Positions 9,574 through 19,075 are shown, counted from the stretch's first letter. The stretch: 64,000 bases of DNA from Amorphus coralli DSM 19760 (GCF_000374525.1 NZ_KB894574.1:62001-126000), one strand, 5' to 3'. A program made the numbers and translations. The notes: generated by a model from the sequence alone, not told the origin.

Positions 9574-9998
9574 GCGCCGGCCGGCCAGGCCGCCCACCCG
9601 GAGCCGGAGAGCAAAGCCAATTCGGCGTGAGGAGATTCTTTGAACCGCAATCCCGGACGCAAAACCGCAAGAGCACTTTTGCTGGGATTGGATGGCCCAG
9701 CGCGCGACCGCGCGCCGGCCGGCCAGGCCGCCCACCCGGAGCCGGTGAGCAAAGCCAATTCGGCGTGAGGAGATTCTTTGAACCGCAATCCCGGACGCAA
9801 AACCGCAAGAGCACTTTTGCTGGGATTGGATGGCCCAGCGCGCGACCGCGCGCCGGCCGGCCAGGCCGCCCACCCGGAGCCGGTGAGCAAAGCGAATTCG
9901 GCGTGAGGGGATTCTTTGAGCCGCAATCCCGGACGCAAAACCGCAAGAGCACTTTTGCTGGGATTGCTCGGACGGAAACCGGTGTCCACTTTTCCTGG
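9574..9998. repeat. 138-bp tandem repeat with internal hairpin (about 2.9 copies) plus one related short hairpin
   Basis: Near-identical units begin at about 9574, 9712 and 9850, a period of 138 bp. Each contains a 43-bp hairpin at 9648-9690, 9786-9828 and 9924-9966. Its outer stem is CAATCCC/GGGATTG and its inner stem GCAAAA/TTTTGC. A fourth, shorter hairpin (GGAAA at 9974-9978, TTTCC at 9991-9995) ends just before the ftsY stop. Open frames across the array differ only by repeat shifts and are not believable genes. The array fills the space between tRNA-Arg and ftsY, and the last hairpins could terminate or stabilise the ftsY message. The same family recurs at 32926-33172. Confidence 0.9.
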
Positions 9999-10005
9999 AA
10001 ACGCT

Positions 10006-11403
10006 TCAGACCCCGTCCTTCAGGCCGGCGATGGCGGCGGCAAAGTCGCGGGCGGAGAAGGGTGCGAGATCGTCGATCCCCTCGCCGACGCCGACGAAAT
10101 GGACCGGAACCTTGTGGCGCGCCGCAATGGCCACGAGGATGCCGCCACGCGCCGTGCCGTCGAGCTTGGTCATGACGAGCCCGGTGACGCCGACGGCCTT
10201 GCCGAAGATCTCCACCTGATTCAGCGCATTCTGGCCGGTGGTGGCGTCGAGCACCAGAAGCACGGCGTGCGGCGCGTCCGGCGTCTTCTTACGGATGACG
10301 CGGACGACCTTTTCCAGCTCCGCCATCAGCTCCGCCCGGTTCTGCAGCCGGCCGGCGGTGTCGATCATCAGCACGTCGGCGGAGGTGGCGGCCGCCTCTT
10401 CCATGGCGTCGAAGACAAGGCCGGAGGCGTCGCTGCCCGTGGGCCGGGCGACGACCGGGCTCTTCGTGCGCTCGCCCCAGATCTTCAGCTGCTCGACGGC
10501 GGCGGCACGGAAGGTGTCGCCGGCGGCGAGCATGACGGACTTGCCCTCGCGCCGGAGCTTGGCGGCGATCTTGCCGATGGTGGTGGTCTTGCCGGTCCCG
10601 TTGACGCCGACCACAAGCACCACGAACGGTTTCTTCGAGGCATCGACGGCGAACGGCGCCTCGACGGGCTCCAGCACGTTGGAGACCTCTTCGGCCAGCA
10701 CCTGGCGCAGCGCGTCCGCCTCGATGCCCTTCTGGTAGCGGGTGTCGGACAGGCGGTCGGTCACCGCCATCGCCGTCTCCACGCCGAGATCGGCCTGGAT
10801 CAGCACGTCTTCCAGGTCCTGCAACGTCTCCGCATCGAGCTTGCGCTTGGTGAAGAGGCCAGTAACGCCCTCCGTCAGCGAGCTCGACGTGCGGTCGAGA
10901 CCGCTCAGCAGCCGGCGGAAGAAGCCCTGCCGGGTTTCCGGCTTCGCCGTCAGGGCATCATCCGGTTCCGTCTCGGGGGCGGCTCCGGACTCCGGCCCGG
11001 ATGCGGGTTCTTCAGCCGATGTCTCCGCAGGCAAAGCCGGTGCCGCGTGGTCGGGCACCTCGTCCGAGACGGGCCGCTGCGCGTCGTCGCTACCGGCATC
11101 CTCGGGCCAGGCCGCCTCGTCGGCAACGTCGGCAACCGGCGTCTCGGAAGGCGCATCGGCCGGAGTGTCCATGGCGGGCACGTCGGGTGCGCGCTCGTCT
11201 GCAGCAGGCGCGTCCGTGGTCTCGACAGGCGCAACGACCTCGCCGGCAACAGGGCTGTCGGCGTTGGGCGCCTCGGCGCCGACGGCTTCAGTCCCGGGGG
11301 CCTCCGTCTCCGGGATCTCCGGAGCCTGCTCCTCCGCCGCGCGGCCGCCGAACAGGCGCCGCCACATGCCACCCTTCTGGCCGCTTTTCTGGCCGTCACT
11401 CAT
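10006..11403 (-). CDS. ftsY: signal recognition particle receptor FtsY
   Basis: A 465-residue SRP receptor GTPase that docks SRP-ribosome complexes at the inner membrane. The first 140 or so residues are an acidic, Ala/Pro-rich linker, as usual for FtsY. The NG domain follows, with the P-loop GVNGTGKTTTIGKIA, the insertion-box region GDTFRAAA, the DTAGR motif and the specificity motif TKLDGTARGG near the end. Its start overlaps the mtaB stop by 4 nt, so it is translated from the dapF-mtaB-ftsY direction of transcription. The hairpin repeat array begins about 10 nt past its stop. Confidence 0.97.
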   Translation of the reverse strand: MSDGQKSGQKGGMWRRLFGGRAAEEQAPEIPETEAPGTEAVGAEAPNADSPVAGEVVAPVETTDAPAADERAPDVPAMDTPADAPSETPVADVADEAAWPEDAGSDDAQRPVSDEVPDHAAPALPAETSAEEPASGPESGAAPETEPDDALTAKPETRQGFFRRLLSGLDRTSSSLTEGVTGLFTKRKLDAETLQDLEDVLIQADLGVETAMAVTDRLSDTRYQKGIEADALRQVLAEEVSNVLEPVEAPFAVDASKKPFVVLVVGVNGTGKTTTIGKIAAKLRREGKSVMLAAGDTFRAAAVEQLKIWGERTKSPVVARPTGSDASGLVFDAMEEAAATSADVLMIDTAGRLQNRAELMAELEKVVRVIRKKTPDAPHAVLLVLDATTGQNALNQVEIFGKAVGVTGLVMTKLDGTARGGILVAIAARHKVPVHFVGVGEGIDDLAPFSARDFAAAIAGLKDGV

Positions 11404-12725
11404 GCCGCCTCCGAAACCGGTTCACCGACCAGCCGGCCGGCATCGGCGCCAAGAATACGCGTGGTCACCACCGATCCGGCCGGACCGGCCACCGAGACCG
11501 GCGTGAAGCCTTCCGTCCGCCCCAGGCCCTCGCGCTCGATCAGGACCTGGCGGACCCGGCCGATCTCGGACGCCAGGTGCGCGGCGAAGGCGCGGTCGCC
11601 CTCTGCCCGCAGCCGTGCCGCGCGATCCTTGATGGTGGCGCGGTCGAGCTGCGGCATGCGGGCGGCCGGGGTGCCGGGGCGCGGCGAGAACGGGAAGACG
11701 TGGAGATGGGTCAGGCCGCAATCGGCGACGAGCGCCAGCGTGTTGGCGAACATCGCCTCGGTCTCGGTCGGGAAGCCGGCGATCAGGTCGGCCCCGAACA
11801 CCACGTCCGGCCGCAGCGCCCGGACATCGGCGCAGAAACGGATCGCTTCGTCGCGCAGGTGCCGGCGCTTCATGCGCTTCAGGATCATGTCGTCGCCGGC
11901 CTGCAGAGAGAGATGGAAATGGGCCAGCAGGCGCGGCTCGCCCTCGATCGCTTCCATCAGCGCCGGATCGACCTCGATGGAATCGATGGAGGAGAGGCGC
12001 AGCCGAGCGAGATCGGGAACCAGCGTGAGAATGCGCTGGACCAGATCGCCGAGCTTGGGCGTGCCCGGCAGGTCCGGTCCGTAGCTGGTCAGGTCGACGC
12101 CGGTCAGCACCACTTCGCGGTAGCCGTTGTCGACGAGCCGGCGGATCTGGTCGACGACCAGCCCCATGGGCACCGAGCGCGCGTTGCCGCGGCCGTAGGG
12201 GATGATGCAGAAGGTGCAGCGATGGTCGCAGCCGTTCTGGACCTGGACGAAGGCGCGGGCCCGGCCATCAAGACCATCGACCAGATGTCCGGCCGTCTCG
12301 CGCACGCTCATGATGTCGTTGACGCGGACCCGCTCGCCTTCGCCGATGCCGAAGCGGGCGAGATCGGCCCAGGTGTCGGGCTCGGTCTTGGCATCGTTGC
12401 CGAGAACGAGATCGACGGCATCAATGTCGGCGAAAGTCTTCGGCTCGGTCTGGGCGGCGCAGCCGGTGACGACGATCTTCGCGCCCGGGCGCTCGCGACG
12501 GAGCCGGCGCACCGTCTGGCGCGCCTGGCGCACGGCCTCGTTGGTGACCGCGCAGGTGTTGACCACGACGAGGTCGGAATGGCCGGCCGCCTCCGCCTCG
12601 CGGCGGATCATCTCCGATTCCAGCGTGTTGAGCCGGCAGCCGAGCGTCACGACATCAACGCCGGACGCGGCAGGGGGCCGCGCGGCGCTCTCGGTCGTCT
12701 CGGTCTCAAGGTCGGCGACGGTCAC
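11400..12725 (-). CDS. mtaB: tRNA t6A37 methylthiotransferase MtaB
   Basis: A 441-residue radical-SAM methylthiotransferase that converts t6A37 to ms2t6A37 in tRNAs reading ANN codons. The N-terminal domain carries its three cluster cysteines in TLGCRLNTLESE, NTCAVTNEA and TGCAAQ. The radical-SAM cluster motif is CDHRCTFCIIPYGRG near residue 150. The C-terminal portion fits a TRAM domain that holds tRNA. The RCTFCIIP form and the short N-terminus favour MtaB over MiaB or RimO. It overlaps ftsY by 4 nt; 72 nt without a gene separate it from dapF. Confidence 0.95.
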   Translation of the reverse strand: MTVADLETETTESAARPPAASGVDVVTLGCRLNTLESEMIRREAEAAGHSDLVVVNTCAVTNEAVRQARQTVRRLRRERPGAKIVVTGCAAQTEPKTFADIDAVDLVLGNDAKTEPDTWADLARFGIGEGERVRVNDIMSVRETAGHLVDGLDGRARAFVQVQNGCDHRCTFCIIPYGRGNARSVPMGLVVDQIRRLVDNGYREVVLTGVDLTSYGPDLPGTPKLGDLVQRILTLVPDLARLRLSSIDSIEVDPALMEAIEGEPRLLAHFHLSLQAGDDMILKRMKRRHLRDEAIRFCADVRALRPDVVFGADLIAGFPTETEAMFANTLALVADCGLTHLHVFPFSPRPGTPAARMPQLDRATIKDRAARLRAEGDRAFAAHLASEIGRVRQVLIEREGLGRTEGFTPVSVAGPAGSVVTTRILGADAGRLVGEPVSEAA

Positions 12726-12797
12726 GGGCGAAACTTTCGCGGGCTGGCTGGTCTTCGAGAATGCGAGGATCTGGTCTCGGCGCGGGCGGCTGAAGAG

Positions 12798-13685
12798 TCA
12801 ACCCGCCACGCCGGCCGCCGCCGCGCCGTCGACCGTGAAGGTGCCGGCTGTCGGGTCCAGAAACCCGGTGAAGTCGACGGCGACGGCACCGGCCATGACG
12901 ATGGTTCCGTCATCGGATACCGCGATCTCGATGTCGCCGCCCGGCAGGCCGATGGTGACGTGCGGTCCCGTGCGTCCGGTCCTGAGCGCCAGCACGCCGG
13001 TGGCGCAGGCGGCGGTGCCGCAGGCGCGGGTCATGCCGGCTCCGCGCTCCCACACGCGGATATCGACCCGCCCCCTGTCGACGACGCGGGCGAGCGTCAC
13101 GTTGATGCGCCGGGGAAACAGCGGATCATGCTCGATCATCGGCCCCACGCATCCCAGATCGACGGAGGCCGGATCATCGACCCAGTAGACGATGTGCGGA
13201 TTGCCGACATTGACGACGCTGCCGGCGCCGATGCCCGCCTGTTCGGCCGCCGCCACACCACCGACCCGATCGGTCTCGCCGACATCGCGAGCGAGCGGAA
13301 TGTCGGCCCAGCCGAAGCGCGCCTTGCCCATGTCCACGGCGATGATGCCATCGGCGCGGCGATGCGCGCGCAGCCGGCCACCGAGCGTGTTGATGGAAAG
13401 CGCCGCGGCGCCGCTCTCGGTGAGCAGCCGGTCGGCGATGCAGCGCGCGGCGTTGCCGCAGGCTTCCACCTCGCCGCCGTCGGCGTTGGCGATGCGCATG
13501 AAGACGTCGGCGCCCTCGGGATCGGGCTCCAGCGTCACGACCTGATCGAAGCCGATCCCGCCCTCGCGCGGCGACAGACGGCGGATGGCGTCCGGCACGA
13601 GCCCGGTCGGCGCGGCGCGGCCGTCGAGCACGACGATGTCGTTGCCCAGGCCGTTCATCTTCACGAAGGGGATCGAAAGGGTCAT
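12798..13685 (-). CDS. dapF: diaminopimelate epimerase
   Basis: A 295-residue DapF that interconverts LL- and meso-diaminopimelate for lysine and peptidoglycan synthesis. Both catalytic cysteines are in their motifs: ACGNAARC near residue 80 and RACGTAACATG near residue 225. The N-terminal FVKMNGLGNDIVVLDG is also typical. The dapF-mtaB-ftsY order is common in Alphaproteobacteria. The L,D-transpeptidase gene upstream ends 81 nt before the start, so this may be one transcription unit beginning with a cell-wall gene. Confidence 0.97.
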   Translation of the reverse strand: MTLSIPFVKMNGLGNDIVVLDGRAAPTGLVPDAIRRLSPREGGIGFDQVVTLEPDPEGADVFMRIANADGGEVEACGNAARCIADRLLTESGAAALSINTLGGRLRAHRRADGIIAVDMGKARFGWADIPLARDVGETDRVGGVAAAEQAGIGAGSVVNVGNPHIVYWVDDPASVDLGCVGPMIEHDPLFPRRINVTLARVVDRGRVDIRVWERGAGMTRACGTAACATGVLALRTGRTGPHVTIGLPGGDIEIAVSDDGTIVMAGAVAVDFTGFLDPTAGTFTVDGAAAAGVAG

Positions 13686-13766
13686 CGGGTCGCCGGTTGA
13701 TGGGCCGCCGCACGGACGAGGGTGTCACCCCGTCGCGCACGCACGCGGAATATTCGGGTTTGCTCG

Positions 13767-14402
13767 CTATATGGCCGATCTGCGGCCCCGGAAAAAGGGG
13801 CGGGCTGTCTTTGTCCGCCGCACCGGCCGTCCCGACGTGGCAACGAGCACCGGCCGGTCGATCAGTAGCCGGTGACCAAGGCGCCGCCACACATCATGGG
13901 GCAGCGCCACACAACCGGCCGTCGGCGCAAGCCCCTCGCGGGCGCAATGCAGGAAGACGGCGCTGCCGAAACCACGGATCCGCGGGGCACGGTTATGGTC
14001 GGTGATCACGACCACGTCATAGAGATGATCGTCGCGGATCAAGCTTTCGTGCGAAGGCGCGAAGGGCAGCCTGACATGACAATTATACTGGGCCGAGCCC
14101 GCATCGTCGGCCCAGCCGTCGTCGGCGCGGATGGCGCGGAGCGGCAAATCGCCTGACGGCGGTCCCACCCGGTCGGCTCTGAACAGCACGGCCAGCGGCG
14201 AAAAACGGCCGACCGGCGTGGCCCAGTCCCCCTCCCGCTTCAGGGCCGTGATGCCGGTCCTGCCCAGGGCGCAGGCGACGACCCGGCCGTCGAAGGCGAC
14301 CAGCCCCTGGGCCGCGTGGCCGGGGCGCGGGCGCACCACGATCGGGCCGGCAGGCGGCGACCGGCGCCGTCGGGAACGCAATCCGGGGACGACGGGCCTC
14401 AC
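13767..14402 (-). CDS. L,D-transpeptidase (YkuD) family protein
   Basis: The catalytic signature is clear near the C-terminus: HCAREGLAPTAGCVALP, the YkuD pattern of His, then Thr-x-Gly-Cys, the cysteine being the nucleophile. Such enzymes form 3-3 cross-links or attach proteins to peptidoglycan. I chose the GTG at 14402 (211 aa). The frame stays open to a GTG at 14492, but that would place the start 24 nt from the divergent regulator and leave no promoter. No signal peptide is obvious from either start, which is odd for a periplasmic enzyme but common in this small-YkuD group. The start is uncertain. Confidence 0.82.
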   Translation of the reverse strand: MRPVVPGLRSRRRRSPPAGPIVVRPRPGHAAQGLVAFDGRVVACALGRTGITALKREGDWATPVGRFSPLAVLFRADRVGPPSGDLPLRAIRADDGWADDAGSAQYNCHVRLPFAPSHESLIRDDHLYDVVVITDHNRAPRIRGFGSAVFLHCAREGLAPTAGCVALPHDVWRRLGHRLLIDRPVLVATSGRPVRRTKTARPFFRGRRSAI

Positions 14403-14515
14403 CCCGGCACCGCCGGCCGGGCGACGCGGCGCCAGCTTTGGGATAATAAGGCTTGCATACGCTTTTGCGTCTCTTGATGATTCGCGAGCCACGGAAGGTC
14501 ACCAGAGGACGTTTT

Positions 14516-15229
14516 ATGACCGCCCGCAAGATACTCATCGTCGATGACGACGAAGACCTCCGCGACGCGCTTGCCGAGCAACTGGGGCTCTATGAGGAGT
14601 TTCAGGTTCTCACGGCGCCCGCCGCGGCGAAGGGAATGGAAACCGCCAAGGAAGAACGCGCCGACCTCGTCCTGATGGATGTCGGCCTGCCCGACATCGA
14701 CGGGCGGGAGGCGGTGAAGATCCTGCGCAAGGGTGGCTTCAAGGCACCGGTGATCATGCTGACCGCGCAGGAGGGCGATTCCGACACGATCCTCGGCCTG
14801 GAGGCGGGCGCCAACGACTACGTCACCAAACCGTTCAAGTTCGCCGTGCTGCTGGCCCGGATCCGGGCCCACCTGCGCCAGTACGAGCAGAGCGAGGACG
14901 CCACCTTCGCGATCGGCCGCTATTCCTTCCGCCCCAGCGCCAAGCTGCTCGTCGACGAGCGCGGCTCGAAGGTGCGGCTGACGGAGAAGGAAACCTCAAT
15001 CCTCAAATATCTCTACCGCGCCGGCGAGAAGCCGGTGACGCGAGACGTGCTGTTGCACGAGGTCTGGGGCTACAACTCCGGTGTCACCACCCACACGCTG
15101 GAAACCCACATCTACCGGCTGCGCCAGAAGATAGAGCGCGATCCGTCGAACGCGGAGCTGCTGGTGACCGAAGGTGGCGGCTACAAGCTCGTTCCCCAGC
15201 CCGTCGCAGGCGAGGCTGACGGTCTATGA
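14516..15229 (+). CDS. OmpR-family response regulator
   Basis: A 237-residue two-component regulator. The receiver domain (residues 1-120) has the acidic pocket VDDDED, the phospho-accepting Asp in LMDVGLPDIDG and the lysine in VTKPF. The C-terminal winged helix (about 135-230) ends with HTLETHIYRLRQKIE. AGAGGA lies 7 nt before the ATG. No histidine kinase is nearby, so its partner is elsewhere. The stop overlaps the start of a cyclic-nucleotide-binding protein by 4 nt, implying the two act together. Confidence 0.94.
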   Translation: MTARKILIVDDDEDLRDALAEQLGLYEEFQVLTAPAAAKGMETAKEERADLVLMDVGLPDIDGREAVKILRKGGFKAPVIMLTAQEGDSDTILGLEAGANDYVTKPFKFAVLLARIRAHLRQYEQSEDATFAIGRYSFRPSAKLLVDERGSKVRLTEKETSILKYLYRAGEKPVTRDVLLHEVWGYNSGVTTHTLETHIYRLRQKIERDPSNAELLVTEGGGYKLVPQPVAGEADGL

Positions 15230-15720
15230 GTCTATCCCGCGATATCGCGGTGATGCGAACGACGCCGCTGCTCGCGGGATTGACCGAGGAGCAGTTGCGC
15301 CTGCTCGCCTTTTCCGGGGAAGCGAAACGGCTCCAGCCGGGCGACGTGCTGTTTTCCGCCAACGCCACGGCGAGCGGCGCAGGCGTGGTTGCCTCCGGCG
15401 CGCTGGCCGTGTCGCAGGACGTTGAGGCCGGTGGCCGGGCCCGCATGGTCGGTCCCGGCGGGATCATCAACGGACTGGCGCTGCTTCTGGAGGGGCGTCA
15501 GAGCGTCCATGCGGTGGCCGAGCAGCCGAGCGAGGTCATCGTTCTCGGTCGGTCCCAGTTCCGGCGGATCCTGACGGAGTATCCCGAGACGGCGCGCGAG
15601 CTGCAGCAGCGGCTCACCCAGAACCTGATGGCGATGACATCGGACCTGGAAAGCGTTCGCGCGCGCCTCGCCGACCTCGACGCCCGCCTCCCGGCCGGCT
15701 CGTCCCGCCGGACCGACTGA
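15226..15720 (+). CDS. cyclic nucleotide-binding domain protein (Crp-like sensor without HTH)
   Basis: A 164-residue protein made of one cNMP-binding fold (TTPLLAGLTEEQLRLLAFSGE through ELQQRLTQNLMAM) and a short C-terminal helix. There is no DNA-binding domain, so it is not a complete Crp/Fnr regulator. The phosphate-binding cassette is poorly conserved, and cNMP binding is doubtful. It is translationally coupled to the response regulator and may modulate that protein or its kinase. This role is inferred from position only. Confidence 0.82.
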   Translation: MSLSRDIAVMRTTPLLAGLTEEQLRLLAFSGEAKRLQPGDVLFSANATASGAGVVASGALAVSQDVEAGGRARMVGPGGIINGLALLLEGRQSVHAVAEQPSEVIVLGRSQFRRILTEYPETARELQQRLTQNLMAMTSDLESVRARLADLDARLPAGSSRRTD

Positions 15721-15821
15721 AAGCACGGCCCACCGATGCGCGGGGGCGACCCGCGCCTCGCAGCCAGGCCTGCCTCGGCCTGCTGCTCCGGGTCGGTGCC
15801 TCTCGGCCATGAGCCCGCGAC

Positions 15822-17957
15822 CTAGTGCAGGTCGGGGAGATGGGGCAGGTGCAGACGGGCGACCTCGCCGTTGAGCGCCATGAACTCGTCAAACGACATC
15901 GGCCGGCCGAGGAAGTTGCCCTGGGCGTGGCGGATGCCGAGCTTCTTCAGCGCGGCCACCTGCTCTTCCAGTTCCACGCACTCCGCCAGAACGTCGATGT
16001 TGAGCGACGAGCAGATCCGCAGGATCCCGTCGACGATGGCCAGCTTGTGGGAGTCGAAGTGGACGTCCTGGGTAAGCTGCCGGTCGATCTTCACCTGGCG
16101 CACCGAATAGGACTCGATGTGGATGAGCGAGGAGAAGCCAGCGCCGAAGTCGTCGAAGGAGAAGCTGAGCCCGCGCTCGGCGAGATCGCGCAGCCGGTCG
16201 CCGACATGGCTGTTGTCGCGACCGGTCACGGTGTTCTCGGAGATCTCCAGAATGAAATCGTTGTAGGAGACCTGGTCCTTGTCGAGCAGGCAGGTCAGCA
16301 GCTTCAGGAACTCCGGGTTGCGGATCTGGCTGCGCGAGACGTTCATGGAGAACGGGACCGCATCGGCAAAGGCGGCCTTGTAGCTGGCCATGTGGGCAAC
16401 GACCTGGTGGGCGATCTGCGCTCCGATGATCGGCGCCACCTCGTAGTCGTCGATGGCCGGCAGGAAGCTCCCCGCCTCCACCACCTGCTCGTCGCGGATC
16501 CAGCGCGCCAGCACTTCGGCCCCGACCATCGCGCCGGTCTGCAGGTCGAACTGCGGCTGGTAGAAGGGCACGATGGTTCCGATGGACAGCGCCGCGCGGA
16601 TCTGGCGCATGAGATCGTCGCGGGCCTGCAACTCGCGGCCGAACCGGCTTTCATAGACCGTCAGACGGCGCTCGGGGTTGGTCTTGGTGCGGAACAGCGC
16701 CAAGTCGGCGTTGCGGTAGAGCTCGTCGCCGCCCTGCCCGTGACCGGGATAGAGCGCCACGCCGAGGCTCATGCGGACGGGGATGCGCGTGCCCCGATAC
16801 TCGAAGCCAAACTCGGTGGCGCGTTTCAACCGGTCCAGCGGCGGCTGCATGTCGCCCGACGTCTTCAGATCTCCGAGGATCAGCGCGAACTCGTCGCCAC
16901 CCAGCCGGGCGATGGAGTCCGTCGTCCGGATCGTGTCGAGCAGGATGTCCGAAATTTCCTTCAGGAGACGGTCGCCGGCCTCGTGACCATAGACGTCGTT
17001 GACCATCTTGAAGTTGTCGACATCGAGGATGACCAGGGCAATTTCCTCGTCGAAGCGCTTGGCGTGCTCCAGCGCGCGTGACAGCCGATCCTGGAACAGC
17101 ATCCGGTTGGGCAGCCCGGTCAGCGGATCGTGGTTGGCGGTCCACCAGAGCCGGCGCTCCGCCTCCTTCTGCTCCGTCACGTCCTGCAGGACGCCGAACA
17201 GTCCGACGGTCAGGCCGTTGTCGCGCTCCACCTCGCCCATTACCCGCACGACCTTGCGCTCTCCGGCGTCGGTGAGAATGGGATAGGTGAAGGTGAAGCC
17301 CGAACCGTAGCGCACCGCATCGTCGAACTGCTTGCGCACCAGGGTCCGCGTTTCCTCCGCGAACGGTTTCAGCGCCTGATCGAGCGACATCGTCGGCACC
17401 GGCTTCATGCCGTGGATGCGGAAGACCTCCTCCGACCACGACAGCGACTGAGTCCCCAGGTCCAGGTGCCAGCGACCCGCTTTCGACATGGTCTCGATGC
17501 GCGACATGAGCATGTCGGTGCGCCGCGCCTGGGCGGTTTCGCGAGCGAACTCGACGATCTGCCGCGCGATACCGGAAATGTCGTCGAACAGGGCTGCGAT
17601 GCGTCCGGCGAGCCCGGTATCCTCGCTGACCACGATCACGGTCACGATGGCCGCCGATCCGCCGAAATCGTCGTCCCGGCTGGCCACATAGGTGGCGCGC
17701 CCCGCGCTGTCGGCGTCCGGCGACAGGGACACGAGCGAACCGGTATCGGATCCCGGCCCGGAGACAAAGGCCCGCTCGACCTGGTCGGCGCAGTGTTCGT
17801 CGTAGGCTGCAACGCCCCTCCAGACGCGCCCGTCCAGCGATACGGCGACGCCTGCACCGGCAGCATCGAAGATGTGCCGGACCAGCGCGGCGACAGTATC
17901 AGTGGCTGCCGGCTGTTGTCCCGCCGGGCGGCTCTGCTGCCCAAACACGCGTGTCAT
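15822..17957 (-). CDS. PAS-GGDEF-EAL cyclic di-GMP turnover protein
   Basis: A 711-residue soluble protein. An N-terminal region of no known fold (1-150) is followed by a PAS domain (about 165-285), GGDEF (about 290-450) and EAL (about 460-711). The cyclase motif GGDEF is intact and preceded by an inhibitory-site RxxD (RTTD, five residues upstream). The phosphodiesterase residues look complete: EVLARW, NVSRS, EISEN, DDFGAGFSSL, KIDRQL, AECVE and AQGNFLGRP. Both activities are therefore possible. The ATG at 17957 is preferred over one 81 nt upstream, whose extra residues look non-conserved. No membrane segment is present. Confidence 0.93.
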   Translation of the reverse strand: MTRVFGQQSRPAGQQPAATDTVAALVRHIFDAAGAGVAVSLDGRVWRGVAAYDEHCADQVERAFVSGPGSDTGSLVSLSPDADSAGRATYVASRDDDFGGSAAIVTVIVVSEDTGLAGRIAALFDDISGIARQIVEFARETAQARRTDMLMSRIETMSKAGRWHLDLGTQSLSWSEEVFRIHGMKPVPTMSLDQALKPFAEETRTLVRKQFDDAVRYGSGFTFTYPILTDAGERKVVRVMGEVERDNGLTVGLFGVLQDVTEQKEAERRLWWTANHDPLTGLPNRMLFQDRLSRALEHAKRFDEEIALVILDVDNFKMVNDVYGHEAGDRLLKEISDILLDTIRTTDSIARLGGDEFALILGDLKTSGDMQPPLDRLKRATEFGFEYRGTRIPVRMSLGVALYPGHGQGGDELYRNADLALFRTKTNPERRLTVYESRFGRELQARDDLMRQIRAALSIGTIVPFYQPQFDLQTGAMVGAEVLARWIRDEQVVEAGSFLPAIDDYEVAPIIGAQIAHQVVAHMASYKAAFADAVPFSMNVSRSQIRNPEFLKLLTCLLDKDQVSYNDFILEISENTVTGRDNSHVGDRLRDLAERGLSFSFDDFGAGFSSLIHIESYSVRQVKIDRQLTQDVHFDSHKLAIVDGILRICSSLNIDVLAECVELEEQVAALKKLGIRHAQGNFLGRPMSFDEFMALNGEVARLHLPHLPDLH

Positions 17958-18278
17958 CGGAGGGTAGACGCAGTCCTTCTGATCGACGCACTCCCCAAGC
18001 TCCCCGGAATGCGCGTGATTGGGCCCGGCATCTCGCAAAGCCGCCGATCTGTGCTATCGACCCGCCTTGTGTTCCGGCCAAACTTCCCGGCCGCCGGCAA
18101 TCGACGGGCCCGCCAGCCGCCCTTTTCACTGTGAGGCTGGGAAAATAACCCGCAATTTATGCACGCAACAATTGTCAAAGGGAACCGGTAGATTGGGAAA
18201 AGATCGGTCTGCATCCAATCCCACCCGACGGCCAAACGGCAGGCAAGCCGCGCACTCGCCGACGCGCAGGCTCGGCCG
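17958..18278. other. intergenic region between divergent GGDEF-EAL and methyltransferase genes
   Basis: About 320 bases without a convincing gene. The part at 18130-18220 is richer in A+T than its surroundings and probably holds the two divergent promoters. I see no clear sigma-70 boxes, RNA gene or repeat. Confidence 0.6.
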
Positions 18279-18956
18279 ATGAACGCAACCTGTCCGATCT
18301 GCGGCGGAGCGGAGTTCACCACCGGTCCCAACGGAAGGCTGTCGCCGGACGGCACTCTGCCGCGCTGCACCGGCTGCCGCTCGCTGGAACGCCACCGCGC
18401 CTATCGCACGGTCTTCGATGCGCTCGGCCCGGACCGGTTCGGAGACCGGACCGTCCTGCAGTTCAGCCCGGACCCGGTGGTGGAGCCGACCTGGTTCAAG
18501 GCGCATGACGTCTCGGAATACGGCACCGACACCCAGCTCGACCTGCAGGCGATCGACCGGCCGGACGCGGCGGTGGACATTGTCGTCGTGAACCATGTTC
18601 TGGAACACGTGGAGGACGATGAGGCCGCGCTTCGCGAGCTCGACAGGGTGGTGAAAGACGACGGGTTCGTGTTCCTGTCCGTGCCCGATCCTGCCCGCAT
18701 CCCGGCGACCCGCCACTACGGCCGGGCGCGCGAGGACAAGCATGGCCATTGGCGGGTCTACGGGCCCGACATCCTCACGCGGATCTCCGCGACGCTTCCG
18801 CACGCCAAGATTGTCGCCATCGAGCCGGCCGATCCCGTCACCGGGGCGCCGGACCGGGCCTATCTCATCACCCGCTCCGGCGCCGTGGCCGACGACGCCA
18901 CCGCCCGGCTCGCCGCGGCCGGCATCGGCGCGTCGCTCCACGGCCGGACGGCATAG
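18279..18956 (+). CDS. class I SAM-dependent methyltransferase with N-terminal zinc ribbon
   Basis: A 225-residue protein. The N-terminus carries two Cys pairs, CPIC and CTGC, about 25 residues apart, which suggest a zinc ribbon. The rest resembles Methyltransf_11: VLQFSPDP at the SAM-binding strand, DIVVVNHVLEHVEDDEAAL (the motif common in methyltransferases acting on lipids or sugars), and FVFLSVPDP. The glycine-rich SAM loop is replaced by LQFSPDPVVE. The substrate is unknown; proteins of this type often sit in surface-glycan loci, but the EPS locus here is over 20 kb away. Confidence 0.82.
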   Translation: MNATCPICGGAEFTTGPNGRLSPDGTLPRCTGCRSLERHRAYRTVFDALGPDRFGDRTVLQFSPDPVVEPTWFKAHDVSEYGTDTQLDLQAIDRPDAAVDIVVVNHVLEHVEDDEAALRELDRVVKDDGFVFLSVPDPARIPATRHYGRAREDKHGHWRVYGPDILTRISATLPHAKIVAIEPADPVTGAPDRAYLITRSGAVADDATARLAAAGIGASLHGRTA

Positions 18957-19075
18957 GCGCCTTCACGCGCCCACGCCGCGGCTTCCTCTGGACGAACGCG
19001 GCGGCGATCTCCTAAGTCATAGGCGGGATCCGGGCCGTCTCCCGGATGCGCCTCAACAGTCGGGAAGCCTGATCC

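Noticed and set aside
9574-9998. CRISPR array
   Set aside because: The units are 138 bp and almost identical throughout, with no variable spacers and no cas genes.
11001-13700. Open frame of 899 codons on the plus strand across ftsY, mtaB and dapF
   Set aside because: It crosses three recognised genes antisense and shows no domain.
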